DNA from: Rheinheimera baltica DSM 14885
Lineage (GTDB): Bacteria; Pseudomonadota; Gammaproteobacteria; Enterobacterales; Alteromonadaceae
Assembly (NCBI RefSeq): GCF_000425345.1
Contig: NZ_AUDG01000039.1
Location: 1 to 40,085, forward strand
DNA: 40,085 bases
Direction of reading: 5' to 3'
Shown here: one piece after another, positions 1 to 8,924 of the stretch
Numbering within the stretch: the stretch's first letter is position 1
Layout of the letters: each line of letters opens with the position of its first letter
Position numbers and translations under genes: made by a program
The notes under the pieces: model-generated
What the model was told of the DNA's origin: nothing
The model's database searches: none
Seen by the model: the letters and a program-made list of their open reading frames with translations, nothing else

Positions 1-230
1 GGTATCCAATCCGGCTTAGCCGCAGCAATCCGTTCCATCAGATACGTCTTGAAGGGGTCAAGTTTTGAAGCCCGATCAGCACGTTCACTATAGGCTGGCG
101 TTTTAGCAATATCCCGCAGATACTTACGAACAGTATTGCGTGATACATGTAATGTTTTGGCGATAGCACGAATGCTTTGGCCTTGTCGGTGCAACACATG
201 GATTTCCACTAATAACTCCTGAGTCAGCAT
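1..230 (-). CDS. istA: IS21-family transposase IstA, N-terminal part
   Basis: The partial gene starts with an ATG at 230 (minus) and runs off the left edge, giving about 76 residues. The product begins MLTQELLVEIHVLHRQG and contains a helix-turn-helix with QSIRAIAKTLHVSRNTVRKYL, the characteristic N-terminal DNA-binding HTH of IstA transposases. It continues with a YSERADRASKLDPFKTYL-like segment, also typical of IstA. The catalytic DDE domain and the partner ATPase IstB lie beyond the window, so whether the copy is intact is unknown. The family assignment is from motif recognition. Confidence 0.85.
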   Translation of the reverse strand, partial: MLTQELLVEIHVLHRQGQSIRAIAKTLHVSRNTVRKYLRDIAKTPAYSERADRASKLDPFKTYLMERIAAAKPDWI

Positions 231-334
231 TAAAATTACACCGCCTTAATTCAATTAATGTCGGCGGTAATTTTGCCTCAGGTGGGTCAATTTTAAATTG
301 TCGTTAGTGGGTCAGTTTTACATTGCCGGTGACA
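1..334 (-). mobile_element. IS21-family insertion sequence, one terminal part
   Basis: The element reads leftwards out of the window. Its outer end appears to be the TGTCACCGG seen in reverse complement at 326-334. Inside the end lie two near-identical subterminal repeats (gtgggtcaattttaaattg at 282-300 and gtgggtcagttttacattg at 307-325), spaced 25 bp apart. Multiple subterminal repeats are typical of IS21-family ends. An inverted repeat (accgcc/ggcggt) around 240-268 precedes the transposase start. The element abuts a gene that appears to have lost its 5' end. Target duplication cannot be judged because the other end is outside the window. Confidence 0.8.
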
Positions 335-338
335 GCTG

Positions 339-1547
339 GTGTCAGATTTACCCTCTATTAATGCGTTATGGCAGCCGGTTGCCTTAATTGAGCATAGCGG
401 CGGTGAGCAAGGATACAAAGCTCACCGGGTATCTATTGATGACCCGGCTAAACGGTTTTTACGCTTAGATATAGAGGCGATAAACGGCCAGATAGACATA
501 GATGACATTCAGCTTGAGCGTATTTTACTTGCCACTGCTTTACAAAAAAACGAGCAACGCATTGTCAGTGGCATTTTAGACAAATTGCGGCAAGATCAGA
601 ATATTGACCTGCAGGCCGAATCATTTCGTACGCTGGGCGTTAATTATGCCTTACAGTTAGAACTGCAGCGCCAGCATCTTGAATATGCCAATGCGTTGTA
701 TTCGGGTAACGCACTGGTGTTGGCAGGCTCTGAGAGAAACCGCATGGCCAACCCTATGGCCTATGCCAGTTTTCGTAGCATTGTTAGTGATGCAAAGCGG
801 GTAACCACGCCATTGCAACAAGCGCGGTTAAACTCGATGCTAAAGCCGTTTGGTGATTTAGCAACCGCGACACTAAATGTAGTGAGTGGTGGGGCATATT
901 CGGCCTTTGCCGAGCCGTTTAAGTCGTTTCTGGCAACCAGTTTTGATAAATCAAGTTACAGCGATGCCGGGTTAAGCCGGGCAGACCGAAAGTTTGCCGA
1001 GCAAAACGGCCTTAAAATTTATCAGGATGCCGAGCGTTTTTTGGCTGAACTGGAAAAAGAGTTACAGCAGGTAGCGGCATTAGAAGCAGAGTTGTTGAGT
1101 ATTCAGCGAAATATTGATGGTTTTCGCCGTAGTTTAGATAAACAACTACGTGATACCTTGCAGCATGCCAGTATGGCGCGCTCGCAGGAAACGGTGAGCC
1201 GGGCATTAAGTAAAGACGAAGTAGTACGGCAAAAGTTAATGCAAGAAGTTGCCGGCAATATTAGCCTTAAAGCCAATAGTTATTTGAACGATGGCAATAA
1301 TACTGAGCTGGTGCGTTTTGTGTTAAAAACCTCCGAGCAATTAGAGCAAACACAAAGCTATAAAGATCAGTTTAATCAAATTACATCTGCCATGTTAACG
1401 TACTACGACCGCTTCGAACGCTCGGTTAACAGTGCACAAAACCCGTTTACTGAAAGTGGAGACAAACAGTTGTGGGAAAGCCATGCTCAAAAAGCACGGC
1501 AGTATTTGCAACAGTCAAAAGAGTCCTTTAATCGCGCTTATTTGTAG
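339..1547 (+). CDS. Hypothetical protein, probably 5'-truncated by the IS
   Basis: This 402-residue frame opens with GTG only 5 bp after the IS21 terminus. No ribosome binding site precedes it, and both the bases upstream and any promoter belong to the insertion sequence. The product has no signal peptide or membrane segment in what remains. It is rich in Gln, Leu and Ala, with a heptad-like region around residues 225-275 that suggests a coiled coil, and it is largely alpha-helical in character. I do not recognise the family. The reading frame is clean to its stop, so the insertion may be recent or the remainder may still be expressed from the IS. The annotated start is only the first available codon, and the native N-terminus is probably lost. 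Confidence 0.55.
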   Translation: MSDLPSINALWQPVALIEHSGGEQGYKAHRVSIDDPAKRFLRLDIEAINGQIDIDDIQLERILLATALQKNEQRIVSGILDKLRQDQNIDLQAESFRTLGVNYALQLELQRQHLEYANALYSGNALVLAGSERNRMANPMAYASFRSIVSDAKRVTTPLQQARLNSMLKPFGDLATATLNVVSGGAYSAFAEPFKSFLATSFDKSSYSDAGLSRADRKFAEQNGLKIYQDAERFLAELEKELQQVAALEAELLSIQRNIDGFRRSLDKQLRDTLQHASMARSQETVSRALSKDEVVRQKLMQEVAGNISLKANSYLNDGNNTELVRFVLKTSEQLEQTQSYKDQFNQITSAMLTYYDRFERSVNSAQNPFTESGDKQLWESHAQKARQYLQQSKESFNRAYL

Positions 1548-1558
1548 TATCAAACAAT

Positions 1559-1613
1559 AGCAGCACACTGTAAAAACTGAATCATTATTTTGATGGATTC
1601 AGCTTGTGCTGCT
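1559..1613. terminator. Imperfect hairpin between convergent genes
   Basis: The outer arms agcagcaca (1559-1567) and tgtgctgct (1605-1613) pair perfectly. Inner arms ctgaatc (1577-1583) and gattcag (1596-1602) pair within them. The structure lies between the stop codons of two convergent genes and touches the stop of the minus-strand gene at 1614. T-runs on either side are weak, so a bidirectional terminator is likely but not certain. Confidence 0.5.
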
Positions 1614-2609
1614 TTAATGCTTTTGGGTCAGTGTGTCCCAGATAAATGCCAAGTTTGCCGGGTTAATGTTATAGGGCAGTAACAGGCTCTCAATTTCGCT
1701 AATATGCGGATGCTCTATTTTAGCAACGGCATGATTAAACACATAATTACCTTCTGTGCCCATTCTTAAATCTGAGATAACCACGTGATCGTCAATGATT
1801 GTGGTTTTAATAAAACCGTGCGTAAACCAGGTTAATCGCTGCACGGCTGCGATGTTTTGTGTTTGATTTAATAAGGCTTTGTTTAAATCAAACGACTCAA
1901 ACTGAATGGGTTTTGCTGGCTGCAGCAATGAGTAAAATCCTTGCTGGTAATGGTCGTCATGCAAAACAACCACGCGCCACAATAATGAGTTAAACGCCGT
2001 TGGCGTGCTAAATATAGCGCTTGCGGGGTTCTCTAATGAGGCTTGTACATGGTTATCAACGGCAAGTTTTGCACTCCAGGTCCAGGCTAAATAGCCGGTG
2101 CTTATAACTATGCCTGATATTAAGGTTCTACTTGCCCAGGTTTTATCTGGCTTGATAAGTATCAGCAGTGTGCCAATTAATAAAGGCAGGGTATACAGTG
2201 GGTCTATGATGAAAATAGTACTCCACGATATTGGTGGCGACGTCATGGGCCAAAATAATTGTGTGCCATAAGCCGTATGCGCATCTAATAGGGGGTGCGT
2301 AATAAGTGCCAGTGTGATGGCAAAAAACCACGGCATTGGCGCATCTTTAACGGGCTGATAGGTTTTTTTAAGCAGGGCCCACAGCAAAATGGCGAACGGA
2401 AACAAGACAAAAAGTGAGTGACTAAAACCGCGATGATAGGTGAAGTTTGCAACCGCATCGCCGTAATTTATTAGCACATCTAAATCCGGCAAAGTGCCTA
2501 ATACTGCACCTATTATGGCGGCTTTACGTTTAGCGACTTGAGGCACGCATACCGCCGCTACCGAGGCGCCCAATACAACTTGTGTTAATGAATCCAAGAC
2601 TTGCTCCAC
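1614..2609 (-). CDS. YdjM/DUF457 family membrane-bound metal-dependent hydrolase
   Basis: The 331-residue product begins MEQVLDSLTQVVLGASVAA, the usual opening of the YdjM/DUF457 family. It shows the conserved polar motifs GTLPDLDVL, YHRGFSHS and THPLLDAHTAYGTQL, whose His and Asp residues are thought to bind metal. About four to five hydrophobic segments occupy the first 190 residues, followed by a soluble C-terminal half, so it should sit in the inner membrane. E. coli YdjM is LexA-regulated, but no LexA box is evident here. The substrate of the family is unknown. It faces a divergent small gene across 231 bp. Confidence 0.85.
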   Translation of the reverse strand: MEQVLDSLTQVVLGASVAAVCVPQVAKRKAAIIGAVLGTLPDLDVLINYGDAVANFTYHRGFSHSLFVLFPFAILLWALLKKTYQPVKDAPMPWFFAITLALITHPLLDAHTAYGTQLFWPMTSPPISWSTIFIIDPLYTLPLLIGTLLILIKPDKTWASRTLISGIVISTGYLAWTWSAKLAVDNHVQASLENPASAIFSTPTAFNSLLWRVVVLHDDHYQQGFYSLLQPAKPIQFESFDLNKALLNQTQNIAAVQRLTWFTHGFIKTTIIDDHVVISDLRMGTEGNYVFNHAVAKIEHPHISEIESLLLPYNINPANLAFIWDTLTQKH

Positions 2610-2840
2610 TGATTTATAGGGTAATAACAGGCCAACTATTTACACGTTATTTATCAAGCCAACTTATCTGATGATTACCATTATACTGGCGTACGTTGCC
2701 AAATTGTTATACTTACGGCTTATTATCTTTGCCAGTTCAGCTGCTGCTCAGATTCAATAGTCTATGCTTACGTTGTAATCACGGGCAGGGTGCTGATAGT
2801 GCGCACTGACTCCGCATAGAAAAATAAGGCAGGAATTTTT

Positions 2841-3026
2841 ATGAGTACGGCAAAGCAAACTCGTCAGCAACAACATACTTTTTATGAACAACAAAAAACG
2901 GATGATTTAACAGAACAGGAACGCAAAGCATTGAGCCTGGCTTGGTCGCGTTCGGCTAGTCAAAAGCAGTCGTCTGCCAGGCATGATAGCGATGTCGCGC
3001 ACTGTGCCGTGTTAGGGTATAACTAA
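2841..3026 (+). CDS. Small hypothetical protein, 61 aa
   Basis: This short frame starts with ATG and has a good ribosome binding site (aggcagga, with about six bases before the start). The product is hydrophilic and Gln/Ser-rich, with a predicted helical stretch DDLTEQERKALSLAWSRS and one Cys near the C-terminus. It has no signal peptide or membrane segment. It stands alone between a divergent YdjM-like gene and the convergent yjjX. I do not recognise the family. The strong Shine-Dalgarno and the lack of any competing frame support a real gene. Confidence 0.55.
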   Translation: MSTAKQTRQQQHTFYEQQKTDDLTEQERKALSLAWSRSASQKQSSARHDSDVAHCAVLGYN

Positions 3027-3083
3027 GTGTTTAACCCGTTTTAAACCCAGGCACAAAATCAGTTTTAACTCTTTGCGTTGTAT

Positions 3084-3614
3084 TTAAACGTTAAAAAGCT
3101 GTGGTTGTATAAACGGGATCATTGCCAGAATAATGGCTTGGTGGTAAACGCCTGAGCGGGTTAGCAGATGGTTGGTTAACATGGCAATTGCGCCACCTTG
3201 TTGTTTCACATTGTGTTGGTTGAACATGCGGTCCATTACATCACCAAGTTCCTCGCCTTGCTGTATTGCATAAAGTGCTGCAGGCGGAATGGGTAAGCTG
3301 GCTGAGCGCGTTTTGCTAATGCGATCATTATTTGATATGGCTACCCAGGCAAAGCTGCAGTCGCCATCTAAACCGGCTTCAATAGCAACGTAGTAGTCGG
3401 CATGGTAGTGTGCATGCTGTTGTGCGTCGGATATGGCATGCAGGCGGTTTAACGCACCTTGCAACGTTTCTTCACTATTCATCGGTTGCGCGGCAACGCC
3501 AGATACCGTACTTACGCCTGTGCAATTAATCTGTTTATCTGGCCACACAAGCGATAACGCACTATGTACTGCGGCAATTTTTGCCGGATTTGCTGAAGCT
3601 ACAATCACTTTCAT
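3084..3614 (-). CDS. yjjX: Inosine/xanthosine triphosphatase YjjX
   Basis: The 176-residue product matches the YjjX NTPase family in length and motifs. It has the N-terminal MKVIVASANPAKIAAV, a nucleotide-binding opening shared with the ITPase (Ham1/YjjX) fold. It also has EETLQGALNRL, YYVAIEAGLDGD and GGAIAMLTNHLLTRSGVYHQA. The enzyme hydrolyses ITP and XTP in the cytosol to keep deaminated purines out of nucleic acids. It is a single gene with its own upstream region, which contains a short tandem repeat (3652-3694). Confidence 0.9.
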   Translation of the reverse strand: MKVIVASANPAKIAAVHSALSLVWPDKQINCTGVSTVSGVAAQPMNSEETLQGALNRLHAISDAQQHAHYHADYYVAIEAGLDGDCSFAWVAISNNDRISKTRSASLPIPPAALYAIQQGEELGDVMDRMFNQHNVKQQGGAIAMLTNHLLTRSGVYHQAIILAMIPFIQPQLFNV

Positions 3615-3651
3615 TTGGTCACTCGCTTAACTTTTACTGACTTCGCTGTTA

Positions 3652-3694
3652 TTCACTAAACTGTTTTCACTAAACTGTTACTGACTAAATTGTT
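3652..3694. repeat. Short tandem direct repeat, about 14 bp, three copies
   Basis: Two perfect copies of ttcactaaactgtt (3652-3665 and 3666-3679) are followed by a diverged third copy, actgactaaattgtt (3680-3694). The array lies about 40 bp upstream of the yjjX start codon, in the spacer shared with the divergent DUF445 gene. It may be replication slippage or a set of regulator sites. Confidence 0.6.
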
Positions 3695-3833
3695 ATTTGG
3701 CAGCTGGCACAGATTAAACACCTACCGTGCTAGCATAACCGCTATGGCCAACCGATAGAAGCTTACGCTTGCCGCAATGGAGCTGGCTGTTTAGAATCAG
3801 CAGCATAATCACGTTTCGTTTTTAAGGGCTAAG

Positions 3834-4541
3834 ATGAATAAAAATGTCGTTACCAATGGCGTGGCTGCGATAGTCACTTTGCTGGGTTGGTACTTGCAGC
3901 AACCGCTGATATTAAGCGTAGGGTTATTTGCCTTGTCGGGTGCGTTAACTAATGCACTGGCGATACACATGCTGTTTGAAAAAGTCCCCCTGCTGTATGG
4001 TTCAGGTGTTATTCCAGCCCGGTTTGAAGAATTTAAAACGGGTATTTATCAGCTGGTAATGACACAGTTTTTTAGTAGCGACAACATTGATAGGTTTTTG
4101 GTGGATAAGCAGCAAAGCCGCAGCCACGGTTTTAATTTTGCGCCGGTTATTGAACAAACCGACTTATCGCCTGCCTTTGACTCACTGGTAAAGGTGGTTG
4201 AGCAATCTTCTTTCGGTGGCATGCTGGGTATGTTTGGTGGTACTGCGGCATTAACCCCTCTGAAAGAGCCTTTTATTGCTAAATTGAAGCTGTCGTTAGT
4301 TGAAGTGTCACAGTCAGATGACTTTAACCAGCTGGTGTTAGCGCAATTAGACCAGCCAGAGCAATTAGAGGGCATTCGTGCTCAGGTAGACACCATAGTT
4401 CAGCAGCGGTTGAACGAGCTAACGCCGGCGTTGGTAAAGGATATTATTCAGCAAATGATCCGCCAGCACCTAGGCTGGTTGGTAGTGTGGGGCGGGGTAT
4501 TTGGTGGGCTGATTGGTTTATTGGCGGCGCTTATTCAGTAA
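3834..4541 (+). CDS. DUF445 family membrane protein
   Basis: The 235-residue product has two N-terminal hydrophobic segments (about residues 8-25 and 28-46) that carry the DUF445 signature SGALTNALAIHMLFEKVPLLYGSGVIPARFEEFK. A hydrophilic, mostly helical middle follows, with a final membrane helix at about 213-233 (LVVWGGVFGGLIGLLAAL). Family members are inner-membrane proteins of unknown function, seen in many gammaproteobacteria as single genes. The start MNKNVV is preceded by the weak Shine-Dalgarno-like stretch aagggctaag. No operon partner is evident. Confidence 0.85.
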   Translation: MNKNVVTNGVAAIVTLLGWYLQQPLILSVGLFALSGALTNALAIHMLFEKVPLLYGSGVIPARFEEFKTGIYQLVMTQFFSSDNIDRFLVDKQQSRSHGFNFAPVIEQTDLSPAFDSLVKVVEQSSFGGMLGMFGGTAALTPLKEPFIAKLKLSLVEVSQSDDFNQLVLAQLDQPEQLEGIRAQVDTIVQQRLNELTPALVKDIIQQMIRQHLGWLVVWGGVFGGLIGLLAALIQ

Positions 4542-4591
4542 GCTAAGACAAAAAGCGGTACGGAAGCTAATGAGTTTAGCTTTAAGCTGTC

Positions 4592-4685
4592 ATCGGTTTG
4601 CCCACACTAACACGCCGTAAACCCATCCATGGGGGCTCGTTTTCGCCCGTCCAGGGCTTAAACGGTTAGTGTAGAGTAAACCGAT
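4592..4685. repeat. Inverted-repeat element with CCATCCATGG core
   Basis: The left arm atcggtttgcccacactaac (4592-4611) pairs with the right arm at 4665-4685 through two 8-bp perfect blocks (atcggttt/aaaccgat and acactaac/gttagtgt). Between them lies acgccgtaaacccatccatg followed by gggctcg. A core of this type looks to me like dispersed gammaproteobacterial intergenic repeats, though I cannot count copies here. It lies between the convergent DUF445 and dipeptidase genes, so it may also act as a terminator structure or a small non-autonomous element. Confidence 0.55.
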
Positions 4686-4752
4686 TCTGCTTAATTTATC
4701 AGCATCACACTCAGTAAAAAAAGGGGCCGCTACTATTAAAAAGACTGAGCCA

Positions 4753-5952
4753 CTATAAAGACTGAGCCAAGGCGTATTGTTCTACCGCACGCCACACCCG
4801 CAACAAGTTTCCAGACAATATTTTTTCAATATCGGTTTCGCTATAGCCACGCTTTAGCAAGCCATCAATCAAATTAGGGTAGGTAGACACATCTTTTAAG
4901 CCAACCGGCAGTGAGTCGCCTACGCCGTCGTAATCAGAACCAATGCCCACGTAATCAATGCCCACCAGCTTTACCACATGATCGATATGATCTAGCACCG
5001 TGTCTAACGTGGCAAAAGGGTAGGGGTGTTTTTTACGAAACGCCAGTTCAAAAGCGTCATCATCTGCTACACCGGCTTGTTTGGCTGCGGCTTTACGCAA
5101 TGCACCATATTGGTTTGCCATGGCCGTAACGAAGGATGAACCAAAGTTAATTTGTACTACACCGCCATTTTTCGCCAGTGCTTTGATCATGTCATCATCC
5201 ATATTGCGCTCAAAACCCGGCGTATAGCTGCGCAGCGATGAGTGTGATGCAATAACCGGTACTTTGCTCAACGCCACTGTTTGATAAAACGCTTCATCGG
5301 ATACGTGGGAAATATCGATCATCATGCCAATATTGTTCATCGCAGTAACTAACTCTTTACCAAACGGACTTAAACCGCGCCATTTGCGCCGAATGTCATA
5401 GCTAGAGTCGGCAATGTGGTTGCTTTCAGAGTGTGCCAGCGTAATGTAACGGATACCGCGCTGATAAAAGTGTTGCAAGTTTTCCAGTTTGCCTTCAATA
5501 GGGGTGCCATTTTCCATCCCCAATGCCAACGATACTTTGCCGCTGCCAAATTGTGCTAAGACATCCTTACTGTCGTGTGCCATTGCAAACTTGCCAGGTG
5601 CGCGGCCAACCAGCGCTTCCATGTTATCAATTAGCTGATTGGCCAGCTGGTAACCACCGCCGTTACGCTCATAGGATGCGGGAATGTAAATAGACATAAA
5701 AGGTGCATTCAGCCCGCCCTGAATGGCTCGCGGGTAATCAAATTCGCCGCGTTTAGTGGCAACGCTAACGTCTTCCCAGTCTTTATGTAAGCGGTAAGGC
5801 ACATCAATATGAGTATCAACAATAATGTACTTTTGGGCTAACTGTTGTGCCTTGCTAACCGGCTCAGCTACGGAAGTTGCTGGCGTAGTGCTGCAGGCTG
5901 TAAGGCCAGAAGCACCTAATATCGCCAGCGTAAGGGCGGTGTATTTTTGCAT
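4753..5952 (-). CDS. Membrane dipeptidase, peptidase family M19, lipoprotein
   Basis: The 399-residue product starts with a lipoprotein signal peptide ending LTAC, so Cys20 is the likely lipidated residue. The M19 (renal dipeptidase-like) zinc-site motifs follow: DTHID (His48, Asp50), LGMENGTPI with its Glu, MIDISHVS and VIASHSS with their His residues, and VGIGSDYDGVG with Asp. Such enzymes hydrolyse dipeptides, including those with a C-terminal D-residue. With a lipid anchor this one should work in the periplasm, in peptide or peptidoglycan-fragment turnover. It is a single transcription unit, divergent from the cytochrome b562-like gene. Confidence 0.9.
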   Translation of the reverse strand: MQKYTALTLAILGASGLTACSTTPATSVAEPVSKAQQLAQKYIIVDTHIDVPYRLHKDWEDVSVATKRGEFDYPRAIQGGLNAPFMSIYIPASYERNGGGYQLANQLIDNMEALVGRAPGKFAMAHDSKDVLAQFGSGKVSLALGMENGTPIEGKLENLQHFYQRGIRYITLAHSESNHIADSSYDIRRKWRGLSPFGKELVTAMNNIGMMIDISHVSDEAFYQTVALSKVPVIASHSSLRSYTPGFERNMDDDMIKALAKNGGVVQINFGSSFVTAMANQYGALRKAAAKQAGVADDDAFELAFRKKHPYPFATLDTVLDHIDHVVKLVGIDYVGIGSDYDGVGDSLPVGLKDVSTYPNLIDGLLKRGYSETDIEKILSGNLLRVWRAVEQYALAQSL

Positions 5953-6115
5953 AATATTTTATCTCTTATAGTTCAAGCCTTATCAAACCAGCTTTGAGTA
6001 AAAACGGCAAGAGCTGTCAGACCAGTTGAGGCTATTGCGCGGTGGGGCCGTCATGTCTGTTGCGCACTTTTGCGTTACAATGGTGCCCATTTAGCACAAA
6101 ACGGTGATTAGGATA

Positions 6116-6499
6116 ATGCGCTTTTTTTGTATCGTAATATGTTTGTTAGGTATGACGTTTTCAGCCATGGCGACAGTAGATTTAGAACAAACCATGAAAA
6201 ACATGGCGTTGCAGTATAAGCAGACAAGAGATATTCAACAAAGTGCTGACTTAGTGCCGATACTGGATGAATTAATTATCCTGACACAGCAAGCCCTCGA
6301 GGCGAAGTTTGCTGACGATAAAGCCACGCAATATACCACCGGGTTACACAAGGTGCTTACCGAGCTAAAAGCGGCAAAAAGTGCAGCAGAACAATACGAT
6401 TTACCTCAGGCAAAACAACATTTACAACAAGTTGATGCACTACGAAAAGAATATCACAAGCTACGCAAAGTGAGTTTTTGGCAGATACTGTTTGGCTAA
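6116..6499 (+). CDS. cybC: Cytochrome b562-like periplasmic protein
   Basis: The 127-residue product has a signal peptide ending SAMA, and a mature part that should form a four-helix bundle. Its mature N-terminus TVDLEQTM aligns with ADLEDNM of E. coli cytochrome b562, placing a Met at the axial ligand position. The C-terminal RKEYHKLRK aligns with RNAYHQKYR, supplying the His ligand. I chose the ATG at 6116, preceded by taggata, over an in-frame GTG at 6104 that has no ribosome binding site. The protein would bind non-covalent haem in the periplasm. The physiological electron partner is unknown. Confidence 0.75.
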   Translation: MRFFCIVICLLGMTFSAMATVDLEQTMKNMALQYKQTRDIQQSADLVPILDELIILTQQALEAKFADDKATQYTTGLHKVLTELKAAKSAAEQYDLPQAKQHLQQVDALRKEYHKLRKVSFWQILFG

Positions 6500-6724
6500 A
6501 ACAAAATTTAATTAACGTATTGTTTTTACAGTGTAAGTAGGCGGCAGTGTACACCCTGGTTGTCAAAATCCCTTACTGGTTAATTGCTATTTTTATGATT
6601 TTATTGCATTTTTTTATTCAGTAACGTTAACCTGCACTTTGGTATGTTACAAGCTGGCACATGTCGGGCTACAGCAAGCTGCAGCGTTTAACGTTGCTAA
6701 TATTATAATGATTGGGAGTGATGA

Positions 6725-8908
6725 ATGAAATTGATACCTATTTGGCTGGGTACTGCACTGGTATCCGTCAGTTTATTGGGCTGTACAGATAATTCTACCC
6801 CTAGCTCACAACAGTCTACCGTGGCGACAGAGCAGACAACACAGAGCGAGCAAGAAAACCCGTTATTGCAACCCTGGACTGGGCCGTATCAGGGCGTTCC
6901 GGCATTTGATCAGATGAAGTTGGCAGACTTAACAGCCGCCTTAGAAACAGGCATGGCCCAGCACCTTGCTGATATTGATAAGATTACTGCTAACCCGGAA
7001 GCGGCGAGCTTCGAGAATACGATAGTTGCGTTAGAAGGTGTTGGTGCAGCATTAGATCGTGTGTTTACTTATTACGGTATCTGGAGTTCAAACCAGTCAT
7101 CAGAAGAGTTCAGAGCGATTCAGCGCGAAATGGCGCCAAAGCTGTCTGAGTTCTCGTCAAAAATTACGCAAAACGAAGCGTTGTTTAAGCGTATCGCTGC
7201 AGTTTACCACTCAGAGCAAATGCAGTCATTGACGAGCGAGCAACAGCGTTTAACTAAGTTGGTCTATCTGGGCTTTGCTAATAATGGCGCAACCTTGAAC
7301 GAAGAGCAGAAAAAACGCTATGCCGACATAAACCAGCGTTTGGCGCAGCTATATACGAAGTTTTCTAACAATGTATTGGCGGATGAGGAAGGCTATGTCC
7401 TGTATCTAAATGCTGAGCAGCTGGGTGGGTTACCCGATTCATTGGTAAAAGCGGCGGCTGCTGCTGCAACCAGCCGCGGTAAAGAAGGCATGTATGCGAT
7501 AACCAATACACGTTCGTCGATGGATCCCTTTTTAACCTATTCCACTGAGCGTGAATTGCGTAAGCAGGTTTGGAATACCTATTACAGCCGTGGTGACAAC
7601 GCTGATGAACACGATAACAATGCACTGATCGCAGAAATTCTGGCGCTGCGTGATGAACGCGTTGGTTTGCTTGGCTTTGATAACTACGCTACCTGGCGCT
7701 TGCAAGATCGTATGGCAAAAACGCCACAACGCGCCATGGATTTAATGATGTCAGTATGGCCAGCGGCTATTGCCCGGGTTCAGGAAGAAGTGGCTGATAT
7801 GCAAGCCTTAGCCAAGCAACAGGGTGACGATATTAGCATTGAGCCCTGGGATTACCGCTTTTATGCCGAGCAAGTGCGTAAAGCCAAATACGATTTAAAC
7901 TCTGACGAAGTGAAGCAGTACCTACAGCTGGATAAGCTACGTGAAGCCATGTTTTATGTTGCCGGGCGTTTATTTAATTTTAACTTTACCCCAGTTGCAG
8001 AAGGCAGTGTGCCGGTATTTCATCAAGACGTTAAAGTGTGGGAAGTTACCGATAAAACCACGGGTAAACACATTGGTTTGTGGTACTTAGATCCATTTGC
8101 CCGCACTGGCAAACGTTCAGGCGCCTGGGCCACGAGTTATCGTGGTTATAGTAAGTATGATGGGGTTAAAAACGTGTTGTCGTCCAATAACTCTAACTTC
8201 ATTAAGGGTGCGCCTGGTGAGGCTGTGCTTATTTCGTGGGATGATGCAGAAACCTACTTCCATGAATTTGGTCACGCACTACATGCTTTATCGTCAAACG
8301 TGACGTATCCAACATTAAACGGGGGCGTGCGTGACTATACTGAATTCCAGTCGCAGTTACTTGAACGTTGGTTGCTTACCGATGAAGTGATCAATCAGTT
8401 TTTGGTGCATCATAAAACCGGTGAAGCCATGCCAGCTGAACTGGTTGCTAAAATTAAAAACGCCGCGACCTTTAATGAAGGGTTTAAAACTACCGAGTAT
8501 CTGGCTTCTGCCATTATTGACCTGAAATTGCATATGCTGGACGATCCTAAAGGTATTGACCCCGATGCATTTGAACGGGACACGTTAGCGGCTATGGGCA
8601 TGCCAAGCCAGGTGGTAATGCGCCATCGTACGCCGCAGTTTGGTCATGTCTTCTCGGGCGAAGGCTATGCCGCAGCGTATTACGGTTATATGTGGGCGGA
8701 AGTGCTGACGTCAGATGCAGCTGAAGCCTTTGCGCAGGCACCCGGTGGATTTTACGATAAAGACGTCGCAGCAAAACTGGTTGAGTATTTGTTTAGTGTG
8801 CGTAACGCCTTAGATCCAGAAGAGGCTTACCGTGCGTTCCGTGGCCGTGATGCTAAAATTGAAGCCCTGATGCGCGATCGCGGTTTCCCGTTGCCATCTG
8901 AACAGTAG
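6725..8908 (+). CDS. M3 family metallopeptidase, lipoprotein (Dcp/oligopeptidase-like)
   Basis: The 727-residue product begins with a lipoprotein signal peptide with lipobox LLGC, followed by a Ser/Thr/Gln-rich linker. The long helical body is typical of M3 peptidases. The zinc motif HEFGH is at about residues 513-517, with the downstream Glu in YTEFQSQLLERW as third ligand. A C-terminal segment FGHVFSGEGYAAAYYGYMWAEVL carries the conserved Tyr/His substrate-binding residues. Family length and motifs fit peptidyl-dipeptidase Dcp or oligopeptidase A relatives. The lipid anchor suggests periplasmic degradation of short peptides. The gene is monocistronic and ends at a strong terminator. Confidence 0.9.
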   Translation: MKLIPIWLGTALVSVSLLGCTDNSTPSSQQSTVATEQTTQSEQENPLLQPWTGPYQGVPAFDQMKLADLTAALETGMAQHLADIDKITANPEAASFENTIVALEGVGAALDRVFTYYGIWSSNQSSEEFRAIQREMAPKLSEFSSKITQNEALFKRIAAVYHSEQMQSLTSEQQRLTKLVYLGFANNGATLNEEQKKRYADINQRLAQLYTKFSNNVLADEEGYVLYLNAEQLGGLPDSLVKAAAAAATSRGKEGMYAITNTRSSMDPFLTYSTERELRKQVWNTYYSRGDNADEHDNNALIAEILALRDERVGLLGFDNYATWRLQDRMAKTPQRAMDLMMSVWPAAIARVQEEVADMQALAKQQGDDISIEPWDYRFYAEQVRKAKYDLNSDEVKQYLQLDKLREAMFYVAGRLFNFNFTPVAEGSVPVFHQDVKVWEVTDKTTGKHIGLWYLDPFARTGKRSGAWATSYRGYSKYDGVKNVLSSNNSNFIKGAPGEAVLISWDDAETYFHEFGHALHALSSNVTYPTLNGGVRDYTEFQSQLLERWLLTDEVINQFLVHHKTGEAMPAELVAKIKNAATFNEGFKTTEYLASAIIDLKLHMLDDPKGIDPDAFERDTLAAMGMPSQVVMRHRTPQFGHVFSGEGYAAAYYGYMWAEVLTSDAAEAFAQAPGGFYDKDVAAKLVEYLFSVRNALDPEEAYRAFRGRDAKIEALMRDRGFPLPSEQ

Positions 8909-8924
8909 TTTCAAACAGCTAAAG

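Noticed and set aside
3652..3694. CRISPR array
   Set aside because: The direct repeats are contiguous with no spacers and no cas genes are nearby.
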